Origin: Aquabacterium lacunae | GTDB lineage: Bacteria; Pseudomonadota; Gammaproteobacteria; Burkholderiales; Burkholderiaceae_C | Length of the DNA: 64,000 bases | Assembly: GCF_004310865.1 (NCBI RefSeq) | Contig: NZ_SIXI01000007.1 | Span: forward strand, 123,967-187,966 | Direction: 5' to 3' | In this document: positions 21,464-33,771 of the stretch, piece after piece | Numbering within the stretch: the first letter of the stretch is position 1 | Layout: the number at the start of each line of letters is the position of its first letter | The notes under the pieces: generated by a model | The model's database searches: none | Told to the model about the DNA's origin: nothing | The model's input: only the letters and a program-made list of their open reading frames with translations | Program-made: the position numbers and the translations under genes

Positions 21464-22516
21464 TCAATGCACACTGGAGCGCTGACGGCGCGCGGCAAAG
21501 ACCAAGCCCAGCAATCCGGTCAATGCCAGCCCCCAGGTCTGGGGCTCAGGCACAGGCGTCAGCACAAAGTTGGCCTGGGCGCTGATGGAACCCCAGCTTT
21601 GCACCCCTGTCAGGGCCGACACCGCCAGCGACGTCAGGCCGAGCGAGCTGCTCAAGAACGAATGCGCCTGTTGCGACAACATCAACCCGTCGAACTGGTA
21701 GCTGGCTGAATACACCGCGTCGCTGAGCAGGTTGGGCTGCGTGACAGAAAAGCCCAAAGCCTGCATCTGAGCACCGAGTGAAGAGCGATCACCTCCGGCT
21801 GCCAACACCCCGGAAGGCAGTGAGGTCGGACCGGTGATGGTCTGGATGTTCCACAACACCAGGTCTTTGTTCGAAAAGCTGACCGGCCCGTTGGTTCGAT
21901 CTGCATCCAGGACACCCTGCGCGTCGGCCAGCACCTGCTGGCTGACTGGATCGATGCGCAGATTGCTGAACGTGGCAGTGCCGCCTCTGGCGAATCCTGT
22001 GGCGCGGTTGGTGTCCAGCACGAAACCGCCAGACAGCGCCAGCTGCCCAAGGGTGGCAGTCGACGAGCCAATGAAGCCTGACACCGGATTACGGATGGAC
22101 AGCGCCACAGCGTCCTGCCCTGTACCGTCCGGGTTCTGGTTCAGGTAGGTGATTCGGGTCTCAGTGGCTCCTGTGCCCTGGAACGTCAATCGGGGTGAGA
22201 ACGAAGTCAGGAAAGCCACAGCGCCGGAATTGGTGTCGGCCAGCGAGCCGTCGAAATCCGGGTTGCTGAAATTCAGTGTGCTGCTTGACCCGCTTTGAAC
22301 CAGCTGCGGCATCAAAGGGGCGCTGATGGCTGGGGTGGGAGGGCTGACCACCGGCGGAGAGGTGTAACCGCCCCCCCCGCCGTAATAACCGCCGTAGTAA
22401 CCGCCAGAAGATCCACCGTAGTAGCTGCCACCACTGTAGGGGCCATACGACTGAGCCTGCGCGCCGCAGGCCATGCCGGCGCAAGCCGCCAAAGCCAGCA
22501 ATTTGAATGCATTCAT
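21464..22516 (-). CDS. PEP-CTERM protein with Gly/Tyr-rich N-terminal segment
   Basis: A 350-residue exported protein. The ATG at 22516 follows AGGGAG and gives a signal peptide (LLALAACAGMACGAQAQ). A low-complexity segment of Gly, Tyr and Ser follows at about residues 20-50 (repeats of YYGG). The bulk is a beta-rich region of the kind annotated as PEP-CTERM proteins of unknown role (SGSSSTLNFSNPDFDGSLADTNSG). The C-terminal sorting signal is VPEPQTWGLALTGLLGLVF with basic tail ARRQR. Function unknown. Confidence 0.85.
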   Translation of the reverse strand: MNAFKLLALAACAGMACGAQAQSYGPYSGGSYYGGSSGGYYGGYYGGGGGYTSPPVVSPPTPAISAPLMPQLVQSGSSSTLNFSNPDFDGSLADTNSGAVAFLTSFSPRLTFQGTGATETRITYLNQNPDGTGQDAVALSIRNPVSGFIGSSTATLGQLALSGGFVLDTNRATGFARGGTATFSNLRIDPVSQQVLADAQGVLDADRTNGPVSFSNKDLVLWNIQTITGPTSLPSGVLAAGGDRSSLGAQMQALGFSVTQPNLLSDAVYSASYQFDGLMLSQQAHSFLSSSLGLTSLAVSALTGVQSWGSISAQANFVLTPVPEPQTWGLALTGLLGLVFAARRQRSSVH

Positions 22517-22609
22517 GAACATCTCCCTTTTGTAGACAAGGGATTCATTCTGCAAAACAAGCATGGCTGTCCGAAAGACCTGATCCCCGGGGACAAACCC
22601 CCGAAAACG

Positions 22610-22637
22610 ACGAAGCCCCCACAAAGGGGGGCTTCGT
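22610..22637 (-). terminator. Intrinsic terminator of the rpmH-rnpA-yidD-yidC unit
   Basis: ACGAAGCCCCC-ACAAA-GGGGGGCTTCGT, an 11-bp stem located 36 bases beyond the yidC stop. Read leftward it is followed by a CGTTTTC tract. Confidence 0.75.
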
Positions 22638-22673
22638 CAATCAGGCATCAAACCGCTGGCGTACTCCAACCGC

Positions 22674-24353
22674 TCAATGCGCACCCTCGATGCTTCGGTT
22701 GATCATCCACTGCTGGGCGATCGACAGGATGTTGTTCGTCAGCCAGTACAGCACCAGGCCAGCCGGGAAGAAGAAGAACATCACCGAGAACACCAGCGGC
22801 ATGATCCACATCATCTTGGCCTGCAGCGGGTCCGGAGGGGTCGGGTTCAGGGCCGTCTGCACCAGGGTCGACAGGGTCATCAGGGCCGGCAGCACGAAGT
22901 ACGGGTCCTTGACCGACAGGTCGGTGATCCAGCCGATCCAGGGTGCCTGGCGGATCTCGACCGAGGCCAGCAGCACGGTGTACAGCGCAATGAACACCGG
23001 GATCTGGATCAGGATGGGCAGGCAGCCGCCGATCGGGTTGACCTTCTCTTCGCGGTAGATGCGCATCATCTCCTGCTGCATCTCCTGAGGCTTGTCTTTC
23101 AGGCGCTCACGCAGCTCCATGATGCGGGGGTTGATGGCCTTCATCTTGGCCATCGAGCGGTAGGCACTGGCGTTCAGGCCATAGAAGGCAGCCTTGAGCA
23201 GCACCACCAGCACGATGATGGCCCAGCCCCAGTTCTTGACCACGGCGTGGATCTGGTCGAGCAGCCAGAACAGCGGCTTGGCCAGGATGGTCACCCAACC
23301 GTAGTCCTTCACCAGCTCCAGGCCCGGGGCGATCTTTTCCAGCTTCTTTTCTTCCTGAGGGCCCACGTACAGCTGGGCGCTCACGGCCTTGCTCTGGCCC
23401 GGGGCCACCTGGCCCACCGGCAGCAGCATGCCCACGGTGAACAGGTCGGGGCCCACCTTGCGGGCGAAGAACTCGCGCGAACCTTGGGCCGTGTTCAGCC
23501 ACGCGGCAGCGAAGTAATGCTGCACCGTGGCCACCCAGCCGTTGTCGGCGGTCTTGACGAACTCGGCCTTGTTGTCGGCAATGTGCGCGTAGTCCACCTT
23601 CTGGAACTTGGCGTCGGCCGTGTAGAAGGCGGCACCGGTGTACGAGGTGGGCGCACCGAAGAAGCCCGACATGGCCGGCACTTCGCCGTCGCGCTGCAGC
23701 TGCACGTACCACTGCGGATTCAGGGCCTGGGCACTGCCGTTGACCACTTCCTGCTTCACGTCGACCAGGTAGCCCCCACGCGGGAAGCTGTAGCTCAGCA
23801 GGCGCTTGACGCCACCCACTTCGGCCGATTCCAGCTTGACCACCAGGGCGTTCTGGCCTGTGGCCAGCTTGCGCTCGGTGCTCACCACCTTCATGGCGGT
23901 GGTGTGGTCAGGCAGGCTGGCGCCCGCAGCGATCAGGCCGTTCTGGGCCAATTCCACACGCTGGCCGGTCTGGTGCAGCAGGGTCACGGGCTTGCTGTGG
24001 TCGTCCTGGTCGGTGTGCTTGAGCAGCTCGAGCTTGACGATGTTGCCGCCCACGCTGTCGATCGAGGCGCGCACGGTGTCGGTCTCGACCACCACCACTT
24101 CACGCGGCAAGGCCACGGGGGCACTGGCACCCGAAGCCGCCACTGCCGCAGCGGCGGTGGCCGAGGGCACAGCGGCCGAACCCGCGGCCACCGCAGCCGA
24201 GGCCGCTGACGCGGCATCAGCGGCCACCGCCGAGGCGGCAGGTGCCGGGGCGAACATCGAAGGCTGGCCGGTGTGACGCAGGTAACCGTCCCACAGCATC
24301 AGCAGAGAAAAGCCAAACACCGACCACAGGACGGTCCGACGCATGTCATTCAT
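22674..24353 (-). CDS. yidC: Membrane protein insertase YidC
   Basis: A 559-residue insertase and chaperone for inner-membrane proteins. It has an N-terminal helix (VLWSVFGFSLLMLWDGYL), an Ala-rich linker (about residues 35-75), a large periplasmic beta domain (PREVVVVETD to about 330) and the conserved five-helix core (WGWAIIVLVVLLKAAFYGLN; cytoplasmic loop EKVNPIGGCLPILIQIPVF). The start overlaps the yidD stop by 4 bases (ATGA), so translation is coupled. Length is typical of the Gram-negative family. Confidence 0.98.
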   Translation of the reverse strand: MNDMRRTVLWSVFGFSLLMLWDGYLRHTGQPSMFAPAPAASAVAADAASAASAAVAAGSAAVPSATAAAAVAASGASAPVALPREVVVVETDTVRASIDSVGGNIVKLELLKHTDQDDHSKPVTLLHQTGQRVELAQNGLIAAGASLPDHTTAMKVVSTERKLATGQNALVVKLESAEVGGVKRLLSYSFPRGGYLVDVKQEVVNGSAQALNPQWYVQLQRDGEVPAMSGFFGAPTSYTGAAFYTADAKFQKVDYAHIADNKAEFVKTADNGWVATVQHYFAAAWLNTAQGSREFFARKVGPDLFTVGMLLPVGQVAPGQSKAVSAQLYVGPQEEKKLEKIAPGLELVKDYGWVTILAKPLFWLLDQIHAVVKNWGWAIIVLVVLLKAAFYGLNASAYRSMAKMKAINPRIMELRERLKDKPQEMQQEMMRIYREEKVNPIGGCLPILIQIPVFIALYTVLLASVEIRQAPWIGWITDLSVKDPYFVLPALMTLSTLVQTALNPTPPDPLQAKMMWIMPLVFSVMFFFFPAGLVLYWLTNNILSIAQQWMINRSIEGAH

Positions 24354-24655
24354 GAGAGATCACGCTCACTGGATGGAAAGGAAAAGAATCGAGGCGGCTG
24401 AGCAGGCACCGGGTCATGCCCGCCGTCGCACCACGGGTGGCAGCGGGCCAAGCGCCGTGCGGCCAGGTAAGTGCCGGCGGCCGGGCCATGCTGCTCCAGG
24501 GCCTGCAGGGCATAGGCCGAGCAGGTGGGCGTGAAACGGCAGGCCGACCCCAGCCAGGGGCTCAGGAAAAACCGATAGGCCTTGACCAGCCCGACCAGCA
24601 CCGCCAGGCTGCCTTGTCGCAGCCCCCGCAGCAGGGTCGAGCCGACGCGCATCAT
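24350..24655 (-). CDS. yidD: Membrane protein insertion efficiency factor YidD
   Basis: A 101-residue DUF37 protein with the signature AYRFFLSPWLGSACRFTPTC, then SAYALQALEQHG and RCHPWCDGGHDPVP. It assists YidC-dependent insertion. It begins with ATGATG overlapping the rnpA stop (ATGA at 24655-24652), and its stop overlaps the yidC start. The second ATG at 24652 is an equally possible start. Confidence 0.95.
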   Translation of the reverse strand: MMRVGSTLLRGLRQGSLAVLVGLVKAYRFFLSPWLGSACRFTPTCSAYALQALEQHGPAAGTYLAARRLARCHPWCDGGHDPVPAQPPRFFSFPSSERDLS

Positions 24656-25260
24656 GCCTTGTTTCCCGGGCGGCGGGCGCCCTTGCCCCCGCGAATGCAC
24701 TGCTCAAGCACGGCCAGCAGCTCATCGCGCACGGCGGTCTTCAACAGGTCAGAAGCGGCGCTGGGCCAGTCGGCCTTGGCATAGGGGGCTTTCAGGCGCA
24801 CCACCCAGTCGCCCACCGGTTGCGCGTCATGCAACCAGCCCGCAGCTTCGAGGGCCGGGGCGTGCAGGCGAAACAGCTCACGCGCTTGCCGTTTGATGAG
24901 CTGGCGCGTGACCGAACGGCGGGCCATTTTCTTGGGCACCACCAGCCCCAGGCGCCAGACACGCAGGTGAGTGCGCACTTCGTCCACAGGCTCGACGGCC
25001 TCCCCCCCCTCGCCTGTTGACAACTGATCTTTGGCGGGGTGTTTGCGCTGCAGCGACGGCACAGCAAAATGCACCGCAAAGTGCGCAGTTCGGGCCACCG
25101 GCCGGGTGCCGAGGGCCTGCTGGAAATCAGGCGAAGCCAGCTTGGGCTTCAGGGCCAAAGGGCTCAGCAGGGAAGATGGCACGGTGTGGATGGGGGTTGC
25201 CAAGGCTGGCAATGCCAAAAACTTCAGGCTGCCGAGCGTGCGTCCGACCAGGTCGGACAC
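24652..25260 (-). CDS. rnpA: Ribonuclease P protein component
   Basis: Protein subunit of RNase P, which matures tRNA 5' ends. The RNR signature region is present as MARRSVTRQLIKRQARELFR (about residues 112-131 of the 202-residue frame) and LGLVVPKKMARR. The N-terminal part is long: the GTG at 25260 gives 202 residues against about 120-150 in relatives. Internal GTG or CTG codons (for example the GTG near 25180) could be the real start. A poorly conserved insertion of about 30 residues (KHPAKDQLSTGEGGEAVEPV) lies before the signature. It sits between rpmH and yidD. Confidence 0.9.
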   Translation of the reverse strand: MSDLVGRTLGSLKFLALPALATPIHTVPSSLLSPLALKPKLASPDFQQALGTRPVARTAHFAVHFAVPSLQRKHPAKDQLSTGEGGEAVEPVDEVRTHLRVWRLGLVVPKKMARRSVTRQLIKRQARELFRLHAPALEAAGWLHDAQPVGDWVVRLKAPYAKADWPSAASDLLKTAVRDELLAVLEQCIRGGKGARRPGNKA

Positions 25261-25324
25261 CCTCGTGCAGCCTGCAGGCTGGGCAGCGCAAGCTGCCGGT
25301 TCAGCATGTGAACCTGGTGTGCAA

Positions 25325-25340
25325 CCGGGCTTTCGCCCGG
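25325..25340. repeat. Short hairpin between rpmH and rnpA
   Basis: CCGGGC-TTTC-GCCCGG, a perfect 6-bp stem with 4-base loop just after the rpmH stop. There is no U tract, so it is more likely a processing or stability element separating highly expressed rpmH from rnpA than a full terminator. Confidence 0.45.
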
Positions 25341-25346
25341 CTCACA

Positions 25347-25481
25347 TCACAGGCCCAGACGCTTGCGGCCCTTGGCGCGACGGGCGTTGATGACCTTGCG
25401 GCCACCCTTGGTCTTCATGCGGACCAGGAAGCCGTGGGTGCGGGCGCGACGGGTTTTGGAAGGTTGATAAGTACGCTTCAT
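25347..25481 (-). CDS. rpmH: 50S ribosomal protein L34
   Basis: 44 residues: [20 protein letters not shown], then [20 protein letters not shown] and RLGL, the classic L34 sequence. ATG at 25481 preceded by GGAAACATC. First gene of the leftward rpmH-rnpA-yidD-yidC unit. Confidence 0.98.
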   Translation of the reverse strand: MKRTYQPSKTRRARTHGFLVRMKTKGGRKVINARRAKGRKRLGL

Positions 25482-25623
25482 GATGTTTCCTTCAGACCGC
25501 TTGGGTTCTCTGCCCGTTCATGGAGCAGGCCGATCTCTCGGACTTCAGCAGCCTACGTTGTCGTTGGGAATCTTGTCAGCCCGCGAAACGATTGCCGCAG
25601 GCCCATACAGGGTCGAACATGCG

Positions 25624-25652
25624 ATTACAGCAGCATTCAGCCAATCCGTCAA
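25624..25652 (-). promoter_or_regulatory. Candidate sigma-70 promoter for rpmH
   Basis: Read leftward: TTGACG (25652-25647), a 17-base spacer, and TGTAAT (25629-25624). Five of six bases match consensus in each box. The leader to the rpmH ATG would be about 135 bases. Confidence 0.55.
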
Positions 25653-25685
25653 TGGGTCAGAAGCAGGATGGCCTTGAAAAAGTTC

Positions 25686-25755
25686 TGTGGATAACCTGTC
25701 GGCAACCCGGCAGATCGGGCTTAGAATCCGTCCCCCGCCCGAGCACTTGTCCACA
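25686..25755. promoter_or_regulatory. DnaA boxes upstream of dnaA
   Basis: TGTGGATAA at 25686-25694 is the reverse complement of the consensus box TTATCCACA. TTGTCCACA at 25747-25755 fits TTNTNCACA and ends 4 bases before the dnaA ATG. They lie in the rpmH-dnaA intergenic region and probably serve dnaA autoregulation; this region may also contribute to the origin. Confidence 0.65.
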
Positions 25756-25759
25756 ATCC

Positions 25760-27463
25760 ATGAGCGCCGTCGATCCCAGCATCGCCCACGACACCGACCC
25801 CGGCCTGGCCGCGTTGTGGATCCAGACGCTCGAGCGCCTGCAGGCCGAACTGCCCGAGCAGCAGTACAACACCTGGATCCGCCCCCTGCCGCCGGCCGAG
25901 GTCAGCCTGGACGACGAAGGCACGGTGCTGGTCACGCTCAAGGCGCCCAACCGCTTCATCCTCGACTGGGTGCGCACGCAATACAGCGCGCGCCTCGAAG
26001 CCCTGCTGTCCGACGTGATCGGCGGGCCTTTCCGGCTGGACATCAGCCAGGGTGCGCGTGCCGCTGCCACGCTGGCCCCCCCCGGTGCCATGTTGCCCCC
26101 GCAGTCGGCAGGCCGCGTCATGCCGGCCAACGCCGCAGGGCTGGTGCGGCCACCAGTGGGCAGTGCGGGCGGTGCAGGCGGCGCTGCCGCGGCCGGTGCC
26201 ACTTCGCGGGGCATGGCGTTGCCCCCGAACTCGCTGGCCGCCCGGGCCATGGGCCAGGGCCCAGGCGCTCTGCAGCGCCCGGCCGACCACACCGAGCCCA
26301 CGCCCAACCCGCTGCCGCCCAGCGCAGGCCCGCACACCATCACGCTGGCCGACCTGGCCCCGCACACTGGTCAGGCGCATGCGCCCCTGAATGGCGGCCA
26401 GGGCGGCAACGCCCAGCCGCGCCGCGGTGGCGACACCCCGCAGGTGATGGGCCTGAATTCGGCCCTGACCTTCGACAACCTGGTGCCGGGCCGCGCCAAC
26501 CAGATGGCACGCACCGCCGCGCTGCACGTGGCCGGCACACCCGGCCACATGTACAACCCGCTGTTCATCTACGGCGGCGTGGGCCTGGGCAAGACCCACC
26601 TCATGAACGCGGTGGGCAACCAGCTGCTCAAAGACAAGCCCGACGCCCGCATCCTGTACCTGCACGCTGAAAAATTCATCAGCGACGTGGTCAAGAACTA
26701 CCAGCGCAAGACCTTCGACGAGCTCAAGGCCAAGTACCACAGCCTCGACCTGCTGCTGATCGACGACGTGCAGTTCTTCGCCGGCAAAGACCGCACGCAA
26801 GAAGAATTCTTCAACGCCTTCGAAGCCCTGCTGGCCAAGAAGGCGCACATCATCATGACGTCGGACACCTACCCAAAAGGTCTGGCCAACATCGATGAAC
26901 GCCTCACATCGCGCTTCGACTCCGGCCTGACAGTGGCCATCGAGCCGCCCGAGCTCGAAATGCGCGTGGCCATCCTGATCAAGAAGGCGGCGCAAGAAGG
27001 CATCGAGATGCCCGAAGACGTGGCCTTCTTCGTGGCCAAGAACGTGCGCGCCAACGTGCGCGAGCTCGAAGGCGCCCTGCGCAAGGTGCTGGCCTTTGCC
27101 AAGTTCAGCCACAAGGAAATCACCATCCACCTGGCGCGCGAAAGCCTGAAAGACCTGCTGTCCATCCAGAACCGGCAGATCTCGGTGGAAAACATCCAGA
27201 AAACGGTCGCCGACTTCTACAAGATCAAGGTGGCCGACATGTACAGCAAGAAGCGCCCGGCCAGCATCGCCCGCCCGCGTCAGATCGCCATGTACCTGGC
27301 CAAGGAACTGACGCAAAAAAGCCTGCCCGAGATCGGCGAGCTGTTCGGGGGCCGCGACCACACCACCGTGCTGCACGCCGTGCGCAAGATCATGGGCGAG
27401 CGCGGCAAGGACACCGAGCTGAACCAGCAGCTGCACGTGCTGGAGCAGACCCTCAAGGGCTGA
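25760..27463 (+). CDS. dnaA: Chromosomal replication initiator protein DnaA
   Basis: A 567-residue AAA+ initiator. Domain I ([25 protein letters not shown]) starts the protein. Domain II is a long Pro/Ala/Gly-rich linker of about 130 residues (roughly 90-225), which explains the length beyond the usual 450-480. Domain III has Walker [10 protein letters not shown] (about 272) and Walker [11 protein letters not shown] (about 331). Domain IV has the box-binding signature [10 protein letters not shown] (about 532). The ATG at 25760 matches the family N-terminus but has no clear Shine-Dalgarno sequence; a DnaA box occupies that position. Confidence 0.98.
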   Translation: MSAVDPSIAHDTDPGLAALWIQTLERLQAELPEQQYNTWIRPLPPAEVSLDDEGTVLVTLKAPNRFILDWVRTQYSARLEALLSDVIGGPFRLDISQGARAAATLAPPGAMLPPQSAGRVMPANAAGLVRPPVGSAGGAGGAAAAGATSRGMALPPNSLAARAMGQGPGALQRPADHTEPTPNPLPPSAGPHTITLADLAPHTGQAHAPLNGGQGGNAQPRRGGDTPQVMGLNSALTFDNLVPGRANQMARTAALHVAGTPGHMYNPLFIYGGVGLGKTHLMNAVGNQLLKDKPDARILYLHAEKFISDVVKNYQRKTFDELKAKYHSLDLLLIDDVQFFAGKDRTQEEFFNAFEALLAKKAHIIMTSDTYPKGLANIDERLTSRFDSGLTVAIEPPELEMRVAILIKKAAQEGIEMPEDVAFFVAKNVRANVRELEGALRKVLAFAKFSHKEITIHLARESLKDLLSIQNRQISVENIQKTVADFYKIKVADMYSKKRPASIARPRQIAMYLAKELTQKSLPEIGELFGGRDHTTVLHAVRKIMGERGKDTELNQQLHVLEQTLKG

Positions 27464-27766
27464 TCACAGGCCGATCCAGAGCCTTCCCAGGGCCTGTCAG
27501 GCCCCCTCCCACCCCACCAGAGGCCACCAGGCCTCTTTTTTTCGCCTGAACCTTCAGGACAACCCTGTGCATAAAAAAAGGACAAACACCCCCTTGTCCA
27601 CAGCCCTCGGCGAAAATCCCAAGTTGTTGTCTGTTGTCCCCAATTGCCCGACCCCAGTGGTGCACAGGCTTGTCCAAGGCCTAAAGCATTGATAGAACAA
27701 GACAAAATAGCGTTGTTCACAGAAAAGTGCTGCCTTCTACTACAACGACCACCCTGAAAGACAGAA
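27464..27766. other. Candidate oriC (dnaA-dnaN intergenic region)
   Basis: A 303-base gene-free stretch. It contains the dnaA terminator, then three DnaA-box matches: TGTGCATAA (27566-27574, reverse complement of TTATGCACA), TTGTCCACA (27594-27602) and TTGTTCACA (27713-27721). Near-matches lie between them (TTGTCCCCA, TTGTCCAAG). AT-richer patches occur around 27571-27580 and 27685-27712. The dnaA-dnaN gap is a common origin position. The box cluster upstream of dnaA is a competing or cooperating site. Confidence 0.65.
27520..27542 (+). terminator. Intrinsic terminator after dnaA
   Basis: GAGGCC-ACCA-GGCCTC followed by seven T residues, 57 bases after the dnaA stop. dnaN must therefore rely at least partly on its own promoter. 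Confidence 0.85.
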
Positions 27767-28888
27767 ATGATTGTGTTGAAAGAAGCCCAGGAAAAAGTCC
27801 TTTCGGCCTTGCAATCGGTCAGTGGCATCGTTGAAAGACGCCATACCCTCCCCATCCTGGCCAATGTGCTGCTGCGCAAGAAAGGCCCGGCCCTGGAGCT
27901 GATTTCCAGCGATCTGGAGATCCAGATCCGCACCACGGCTCACCTGGGCGGCGACGAAGCCGACTACGCCACCACCGTGGGCGCCAAGAAGCTGGGCGAC
28001 ATCCTCAAGAGCCTGCCCAGCGACCAGGTCGTGTCACTGACGGCCAACCAGAACAAGGTGACCCTGCAGGGCGGCAAGTCGAAGTTCGTGCTGCAAACCC
28101 TGCCGGCCGAAGATTTCCCCCTGGTGCAGGAAGCGGCCGATTTCGGGCCCGCGTTCAGCGTGCCCCAGAAGACCCTCAAGAGCCTGATCGGGCAGGTGCA
28201 CTTCGCCATGGCGGTGCACGACATCCGTTACTACCTCAACGGCATCCTGTTCGTGGCCGAGGGCAACAGCCTGACCCTGGTGGCCACCGATGGCCACCGC
28301 CTGGCGCTGGCCCAGGCCACGCTGGAAGTCGACATGCCCAAGCAGGAAGTCATCCTGCCGCGCAAGACCGTGCTGGAGCTGCAGCGCCTGCTCAAGGACG
28401 ACGGCAAGGGCGAGGAAGAAAAGCTCATCGAGATGCAGTTCGCGGGCAACCAGGCCAAGTTCCGCTTCGGTGAGCTGGAGTTCGTGACCAAGCTGGTCGA
28501 GGGCAAGTTCCCCGACTACAACCGCGTCATCCCCAAGAACCACAAGCACCACATCACCCTGGGCCGCACCACCTTGCTGGCCAGCCTGCAGCGCGCAGCC
28601 ATCCTGACCAGCGAAAAGTTCAAGGGCGTGCGCATGAACTTCGCGCCTGGCCTGCTGAGCATTGCCTCGAGCAACGCCGAGCAGGAAGAGGCCAAGGAAG
28701 AGCTCGAGATCGACTACGGTGGCGACACCTTCGAGATCGGCTTCAACGTGGGTTACGTGATGGACGTGCTGGCCAACATGAGCCAGGACATGGTGACCGT
28801 GTCCCTGCACGACGCCAACAGCTCGGCGCTGATCACCAACCCCGAGTTCGAGGGCTTCAAGTACGTGGTGATGCCAATGCGCATCTGA
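27767..28888 (+). CDS. dnaN: DNA polymerase III beta sliding clamp
   Basis: A 373-residue clamp that tethers the replicative polymerase to DNA. It starts MIVLKEAQEKVLSALQSVSG and ERRHTLPILANVLL, contains YYLNGILFVAEGNSLTLVAT and ends KYVVMPMRI, as the family does. Length is standard. The ATG follows GAAAGACAG. The next gene rightward is not recF but a PEP-CTERM gene. Confidence 0.98.
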   Translation: MIVLKEAQEKVLSALQSVSGIVERRHTLPILANVLLRKKGPALELISSDLEIQIRTTAHLGGDEADYATTVGAKKLGDILKSLPSDQVVSLTANQNKVTLQGGKSKFVLQTLPAEDFPLVQEAADFGPAFSVPQKTLKSLIGQVHFAMAVHDIRYYLNGILFVAEGNSLTLVATDGHRLALAQATLEVDMPKQEVILPRKTVLELQRLLKDDGKGEEEKLIEMQFAGNQAKFRFGELEFVTKLVEGKFPDYNRVIPKNHKHHITLGRTTLLASLQRAAILTSEKFKGVRMNFAPGLLSIASSNAEQEEAKEELEIDYGGDTFEIGFNVGYVMDVLANMSQDMVTVSLHDANSSALITNPEFEGFKYVVMPMRI

Positions 28889-28898
28889 GCTTCGGTCA

Positions 28899-28926
28899 AG
28901 GGGTCCTCACCCATGGGTGACCCCTG
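28899..28926 (+). terminator. Hairpin after dnaN, possible weak terminator
   Basis: AAGGGGTCCTCACCC paired with GGGTGACCCCT, immediately downstream of the dnaN stop. The stem is strong but no U tract follows, so termination is uncertain. Confidence 0.4.
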
Positions 28927-28987
28927 ATGGACACGTATCACATCACCATCGAACATGGCACGTTTGATGTAGAAAGTGGAGGTGGTG

Positions 28988-29989
28988 ATGACCTGGCACA
29001 TTGCATGCACCGCATGCGTGGTTTTTGCTTGTTCGATGGCGTCTGTGCAGGCCGCTGATGTCATCCGTGTCGGCACCACCATGTCCGACTTCACCTATCA
29101 GGTCCGTGACCTGTCAGAGGCGGATGGCAAGCCCGCAGGCATCAGCTTCTTGCCTGCCGCTGCAGATGGCCTGAAGTTTTACCTGGGTGACGTCCAAACC
29201 CCTGGAAGTGGTTACACCGTCACACCCAAGTTCAACGACTCGACAGTGGTTCAGTACGGCGCCTTGTTTGGCACAGGGCCCCAGACCGTGGCCCTGCCTG
29301 GGATCGATGCAGAAGTTGCCAAGGCCGGTGCCAACTTCACGGCGCGGGCCGCCTACAGCGCAGCGGAGCTCAGCGAGGTGTTGGCAACAGCCCAAGTGAG
29401 TTCAACCGCCAAGCTGAGCACTTCTGCCGACCAGTTGGGAGACATCTACCTCGACCTGGATCGCTACGCCAATGTTGGCGTGCACCAGCCGTCCGCCATC
29501 TTTCCTTCCGCTCAAGCGATGAAGTTCAGGATGGATCCCTTCACGGAGGTGACCTTTTCGGCTGTGATCAAGACCGAGTTCCTCACCAATCTCTTGCCCA
29601 TGATCGGCACCGAGGGGCACACACGTGTCCTGAACCTGCCAGCAGGCGGTGATCTTTTTGCCCAAACGGTCTCTGCCGTGGTCCTTGACGCAGGCATCGT
29701 CGACCAGCAGCCGGTGAGGTTCAGTCACAACCAGTACCTGGAAAGCCGTCTGGACACGTTCGGCAATTTCACCAGTGCGGGGCGAGCGTCGCCAAGCGAG
29801 CAGACACTCAGCTTGACCATGACCAACAACCGTGCATTTGCTTACGAGGGCAGCTTGAAGTTTTCTCTGCGAAACGAGATTCATTTGCTGGTGCGTGCGG
29901 TGCCCGAACCCGCCACCTGGGCCACCTTTGCGCTGGGTTTGGCTGGGGTGGCCTGGGCCGTGCGCCGCCGCCGATTGCTTCATGCCTGA
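28988..29989 (+). CDS. PEP-CTERM protein, paralog A between dnaN and gyrB
   Basis: A 333-residue exported protein. The ATG at 28988 is chosen because GTGGAGGT lies just upstream; it gives a signal peptide (ACTACVVFACSMASVQA). The mature N-terminus shows a motif shared with the next gene: FTYQVRDLSEADGKPAGISF. The C-terminus has the sorting signal VPEPATWATFALGLAGVAW and basic RRRR. Presumed exosortase substrate at the cell surface; no enzymatic motif recognised. It sits between dnaN and gyrB, where replication genes are usually adjacent. Confidence 0.85.
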   Translation: MTWHIACTACVVFACSMASVQAADVIRVGTTMSDFTYQVRDLSEADGKPAGISFLPAAADGLKFYLGDVQTPGSGYTVTPKFNDSTVVQYGALFGTGPQTVALPGIDAEVAKAGANFTARAAYSAAELSEVLATAQVSSTAKLSTSADQLGDIYLDLDRYANVGVHQPSAIFPSAQAMKFRMDPFTEVTFSAVIKTEFLTNLLPMIGTEGHTRVLNLPAGGDLFAQTVSAVVLDAGIVDQQPVRFSHNQYLESRLDTFGNFTSAGRASPSEQTLSLTMTNNRAFAYEGSLKFSLRNEIHLLVRAVPEPATWATFALGLAGVAWAVRRRRLLHA

Positions 29990-29996
29990 CGGTTTA

Positions 29997-30012
29997 CCCC
30001 CTTCCGAGGGGG
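29997..30012. repeat. Short hairpin after the first dnaN-gyrB PEP-CTERM gene
   Basis: CCCCCT-TCCG-AGGGGG, a 6-bp stem starting 8 bases after the stop codon. No U tract is seen, so the role (weak termination or RNA stability) is uncertain. Confidence 0.4.
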
Positions 30013-30112
30013 ATATGGGAATCACCGATTTGGCTTAAACGGGGGCTGTTTGACACTGGCCTTGTTCAGAGCTGGTCAAGCACTGTTGACCAAGGAAAAA
30101 GGGCAGGTTTCC

Positions 30113-33650
<3,538 letters not shown>

Positions 33651-33746
33651 TGCTGTCGGATGACACGACAAGTGAAAACTGTGCCAAGTTGGTGAAAAAC
33701 TGCTGACACAGATAGTGAAAGGCTCCGACAAGTTCGGAACATGGAA

Positions 33747-33771
33747 ACGCCCGGTTCGCCCGGGCGTTTTT
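33747..33771 (+). terminator. Intrinsic terminator downstream of gyrB
   Basis: ACGCCCGG-TTCGC-CCGGGCGT then a run of T residues, about 100 bases past the gyrB stop. It marks the end of the core replication block; foreign-looking DNA begins after it. Confidence 0.85.

Noticed and set aside
22295..22480. Tandem-repeat locus at GCCGCCGTAGTAACC-like units
   Set aside because: It is simply the coding DNA of the Gly/Tyr-rich segment of the PEP-CTERM protein.
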